In this document: positions 61,724 to 64,000 of the stretch, piece by piece | Layout of the letters: every line of letters begins with the position of its first letter | Numbering within the stretch: position 1 is the stretch's first letter | NCBI RefSeq assembly: GCF_001886195.1 | Contig: NZ_JXLB01000005.1 | Span: 1 to 64,000, forward strand | Reading direction: 5' to 3' | Source: Enterococcus ratti | GTDB lineage: Bacteria; Bacillota; Bacilli; Lactobacillales; Enterococcaceae | DNA length: 64,000 bases | Program-made: the position numbers and the translations under genes | Notes under the pieces: model-generated | Database searches by the model: none | Told to the model about the DNA's origin: nothing | The model's input: the letters and a program-made list of their open reading frames with translations, nothing else

Positions 61724-62867
61724 ATGGCAAAATTTGAACAATATGAAAAGAAAAACGGACAAAAAGCTTAGCAATTTCAAGCATATCTAGGAACTGACCA
61801 GGTGACTGGCAAAACAATAAAAACAACTCGTCGAAATTTCAAAACAAAAAAAGAAGCCCAACAAGCATTAGCTAAACTGCAAGTGGACTTCGAACAAAAA
61901 GGTCTTCAAAAGACTGAAAACGAAACATTTCAACAAGTTTATGGCTTATGGATGGAGACCTACGAAACAACTGTAAAAGAAGTAACCTACATGAAAACTG
62001 AAATCAAATTCAGAAAGTGGATTCTTCCAAAATACGGGGAATTACGAGTCAATAAAGTAACCGTCCGCATAGCACAGGAAATCACTAATCAATGGGCTAA
62101 GGAGACTGATCAATACCGAATTCTACACTCAACTGCCAAACGGGTTTTTGAATATGCAATCAATCTCGGTATTATCACAACAAATCCTCTCTCCACATTA
62201 TGATGCCGAAACGAGAGAAAACTATCAAAGAAGAAAAAATAAAAGTCTATACCAAGGATGAGGTAAAGAAACTTTCTGATTACCTTCAATCTAAAACTGA
62301 TACTTACCGAAATGAATACGATAAAACCTTGGTACGCTTTCTCTTTTACACTGGTTGCCGAATTGGAGAAGTTTTAGCCCTAAACTGGTCAGACATTGAC
62401 TTCGATGAAAAGACCGTTACAATTTGTAAAACCCTCAGTCAGACAAAACACGGCTATAAGATCTCATCCCCTAAAACTGAAACCAGTAACGGAACGATTT
62501 CAATTGATGACGTCACTCTTAATTACCTAAAAAAATGGCGAACAAATCAGAAAAAATTTATGTTACACGTTGGTATAACTAATCCTGAAATGGTTTTTTG
62601 TGGAATTTATAAGCAAATTGTTACCCATCACGCTACTTACGTTCGCTTACAAACCATTACCGGAAAAGCAGGCGTCCCCTTTCTTGGTAATCATGTCACA
62701 CGCCACACCCATGCTAGTCTTCTGCTAGTGCAGGAGCTTCCTTGAAAGATGTACAAGACCGTCTAAGACACGCCTCAATACAAATTACAATGGACACTTA
62801 CGGTCACCTGAGTAAAGAAACAAAAGAGCAGACGATTGAAAAATTTGTCCAACATCTTGAAAAATAA
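61724..62867 (+). pseudogene. Tyrosine recombinase/integrase, inactivated
   Basis: GGAGG then ATG at 61724 opens MAKFEQYEKKNGQKA, an AP2-like arm-binding start, followed by an in-frame TAG (about 61769, where Trp is expected before QFQAYLG). Frameshifts follow after NPLSTL (about 62203) and after SLLLV (about 62733). All catalytic residues remain: Arg in YTGCRIGE, HVTRHTH, RLRHAS and Tyr in MDTYGHLS. Total length is about 381 codons. Three lesions, one of them nonsense, indicate real inactivation. Confidence 0.88.
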
Positions 62868-62886
62868 AAACACACAAAATCTAAAT

Positions 62887-62911
62887 AATGGCATTCAATT
62901 TGGCATTCAAA
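62887..62911 (+). repeat. Right inner direct repeat of the element (integrase arm site?)
   Basis: Identical to 53038-53062 over 25 bases and 19 bp beyond the integrase stop, the usual place of attP arm sites. Confidence 0.75.
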
Positions 62912-62928
62912 AAAATCAAAAAAGAGCA

Positions 62929-62964
62929 GAATCCTTATCTATCAAGGATTCTGCCCTATAAAAA
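62929..62964 (-). terminator. Element-borne terminator for the DUF1292 operon
   Basis: Stem GCAGAATCCTT / AAGGATTCTGC with a 7-base loop, followed by a T-rich stretch on the minus strand. It replaces the displaced terminator at 52866-52900. Confidence 0.8.
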
Positions 62965-62969
62965 CTCTA

Positions 62970-63278
62970 TTATTCTTCTTCAGCCATGAATGTGTTGAAA
63001 ACTTCTTCAATCATATCCCATTCTGCATCCGTTTCAATTTGTTCAAGCTCACCTTCTGTACCATCTTCATTTTCGATATAAGCATAAGCTTGCAGCTCTA
63101 CATCTTCATCTTCTGATACCCCAGCTGGATAAAGTAATACATAGTTGCGACCAAATTCTTCTTGACCATCAACCGTTAGTAAAATCTCGTATAATGTTTC
63201 ATTTCCCTGATCGTCTACTAACGTGATATGTTCATGCCCTTCATGATCGTGATCATGTGTGTGATTATTTTCTGTCAT
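62970..63278 (-). CDS. DUF1292 domain protein (YrzB-like), target of integration
   Basis: 102 residues, very acidic, with a His-rich N-terminus ([17 protein letters not shown]), [19 protein letters not shown] and ending FNTFMAEEE. Conserved third gene after ireB and ruvX in Firmicutes; function unknown. AGAGGGA precedes the ATG at 63278. Its last codons coincide with the core duplication of the inserted element, which keeps the protein whole. Confidence 0.9.
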   Translation of the reverse strand: MTENNHTHDHDHEGHEHITLVDDQGNETLYEILLTVDGQEEFGRNYVLLYPAGVSEDEDVELQAYAYIENEDGTEGELEQIETDAEWDMIEEVFNTFMAEEE

Positions 63279-63301
63279 AAGTTTCCCTCTTTTCATTAAA
63301 A

Positions 63302-63733
63302 TTAAAATAAGTGCTTTCCTGAACCATCTAAATAATTTTGTAAAATCATTACAGCAGCTAATTTATCAATTACTTTTTTTCTCTTTGCTCTTGATATATT
63401 TGCTTGTTCAACTAACATTCGTTCTGCTTGAACAGTTGTCAAACGTTCATCTTGGTATTCAACTGGCAAAGAGAACAGTTCTTTGATTTTTTCTCCATAA
63501 ACCATCGAGCTTTCTGCTCTTGATCCAATTGTATTATTCATATTTTTAGGTAAGCCTATGACAAATCGATCGACCTCATATTGTTCCACCAACTCTTTCA
63601 ACCGATCAAAACCAAACTCTTCAGCTTCTTCATTAATGCGAATAATTTCTACTCCTTGAGCGGTCCAACCAAAAGGATCGCTAACAGCGACACCAACTGT
63701 TTTTGAGCCCACGTCTAAGCCCATTACTCTCAT
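63302..63733 (-). CDS. ruvX: Holliday junction resolvase-like protein RuvX (YqgF)
   Basis: 143 residues, RNase H-like fold: [19 protein letters not shown] at the start with the first catalytic Asp, [24 protein letters not shown] and [17 protein letters not shown]. The family is linked to rRNA processing and recombination. The start overlaps ireB by 4 bp. Confidence 0.93.
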   Translation of the reverse strand: MRVMGLDVGSKTVGVAVSDPFGWTAQGVEIIRINEEAEEFGFDRLKELVEQYEVDRFVIGLPKNMNNTIGSRAESSMVYGEKIKELFSLPVEYQDERLTTVQAERMLVEQANISRAKRKKVIDKLAAVMILQNYLDGSGKHLF

Positions 63734-63996
63734 ATACTTACCCCATGATTCATCAGATAATCTTTTACAATTACCTCCATAATTTCATCGCGTTCGTGAC
63801 GACGAATCAAATTTCTAGCATCACGATAACGAGGAATGTAGGCCGGGTCTCCAGAAAGCAAGTAGCCCACAATCTGATTAATTGGATTGTAACCTTTTTC
63901 TTCCAAAGCCCGATAAACGATCGCTAATGTTTCACTTACTTCTTTTTTACGGCTATCGTCAAAACCAAAACGCACGGTTTCATCTGTAAAACCCAT
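63730..63996 (-). CDS. ireB: IreB family regulatory phosphoprotein
   Basis: 88 residues (DUF965/YrzL). [18 protein letters not shown] carries the Thr residues phosphorylated by the IreK kinase in E. faecalis, where IreB affects cephalosporin resistance. [20 protein letters not shown] is the conserved core. First visible gene of the ireB-ruvX-DUF1292 operon; its promoter lies outside the window. Confidence 0.95.
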   Translation of the reverse strand: MGFTDETVRFGFDDSRKKEVSETLAIVYRALEEKGYNPINQIVGYLLSGDPAYIPRYRDARNLIRRHERDEIMEVIVKDYLMNHGVSI

Positions 63997-64000
63997 GATT

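Larger units (their letters stand above)
52920..62987. mobile_element. Integrated mobilizable element in the 3' end of a DUF1292 gene
   Basis: Bounded by the 15-bp duplication TTCTTCTTCAGCCAT (52920-52934 and 62973-62987), which encodes the C-terminal MAEE(E) of DUF1292. Inside lie a 25-bp direct repeat near each end, a tyrosine integrase remnant, an Xis-like protein, an XRE regulator, a MobT-type relaxase, an oriT-like hairpin and a peptide-transport cassette. No FtsK-type coupling protein or secretion genes are present, so transfer would need a helper. The right copy restores the DUF1292 reading frame. Confidence 0.8.

Overview
The window looks like the chromosome of an Enterococcus. It is AT-rich and carries a complete V-type (Na+-translocating) ATPase operon in the ntp order first known from E. 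hirae, a CggR-controlled glycolytic operon, RpoE (delta), sigma-54, the ireB-ruvX-DUF1292 group and an FMN lactate oxidase. The proteins resemble those of the E. faecium/hirae branch, but I cannot name the species.

Layout. 1-443: broken edge of an IS110-type insertion sequence and a terminator. 508-2775: M20 deacylase and membrane-anchored esterase. 2907-8750: cggR-gap-pgk-tpiA-eno, read leftwards, with a CggR operator. 8878-10473: rpoN and a tRNA-Arg(CCG). 10609-14098: a lactococcin 972-type bacteriocin operon (precursor, DUF1430 membrane protein, ABC ATPase) behind a perfect consensus promoter. 14354-18767: rpoE, a DUF1934 protein, then lipL, dNTPase and HAD phosphatase on the plus strand. 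18870-23299: an esterase coupled to a sortase-anchored hydrolase, a Nudix protein and a glyoxalase. 23304-33544: ntpFIKECGABD plus ntpJ, with a structured leader and no ntpH seen. 34103-36003: decayed class III fbp. 36299-45659: ABC exporter, uvrC, trxA, mutS2, cvpA, zapA, rnhC. 45943-52169: frameshifted chitinase, HrtBA-like haem exporter, lactate oxidase.

52920-62987 is an integrated element of about 10 kb inserted in the 3' end of the DUF1292 gene. It has a core duplication at both ends, paired inner repeats, a broken tyrosine integrase, an excisionase-like protein, an XRE regulator, a MobT-type relaxase with an oriT-like hairpin, and no conjugation machinery, so it looks like a mobilizable element. 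Its cargo is a leftward operon: PadR regulator, DUF2812 membrane protein, an unlisted 50-residue double-glycine peptide, a terminator, a lipoprotein, an ABC ATPase and permease, and a peptidase-containing ABC exporter. I read it as a bacteriocin-like or signalling-peptide system that I cannot match to a described family; it is the best candidate for something new. A second, divergent short peptide gene lies beside it.

Several genes (padR, the permease, the exporter, the integrase, the chitinase, the anchored hydrolase, fbp) are interrupted. fbp and the integrase carry nonsense changes and are probably truly dead. The others differ from an open frame by one base, two of them in poly-A tracts, so sequencing error, phase variation or real decay are all possible.
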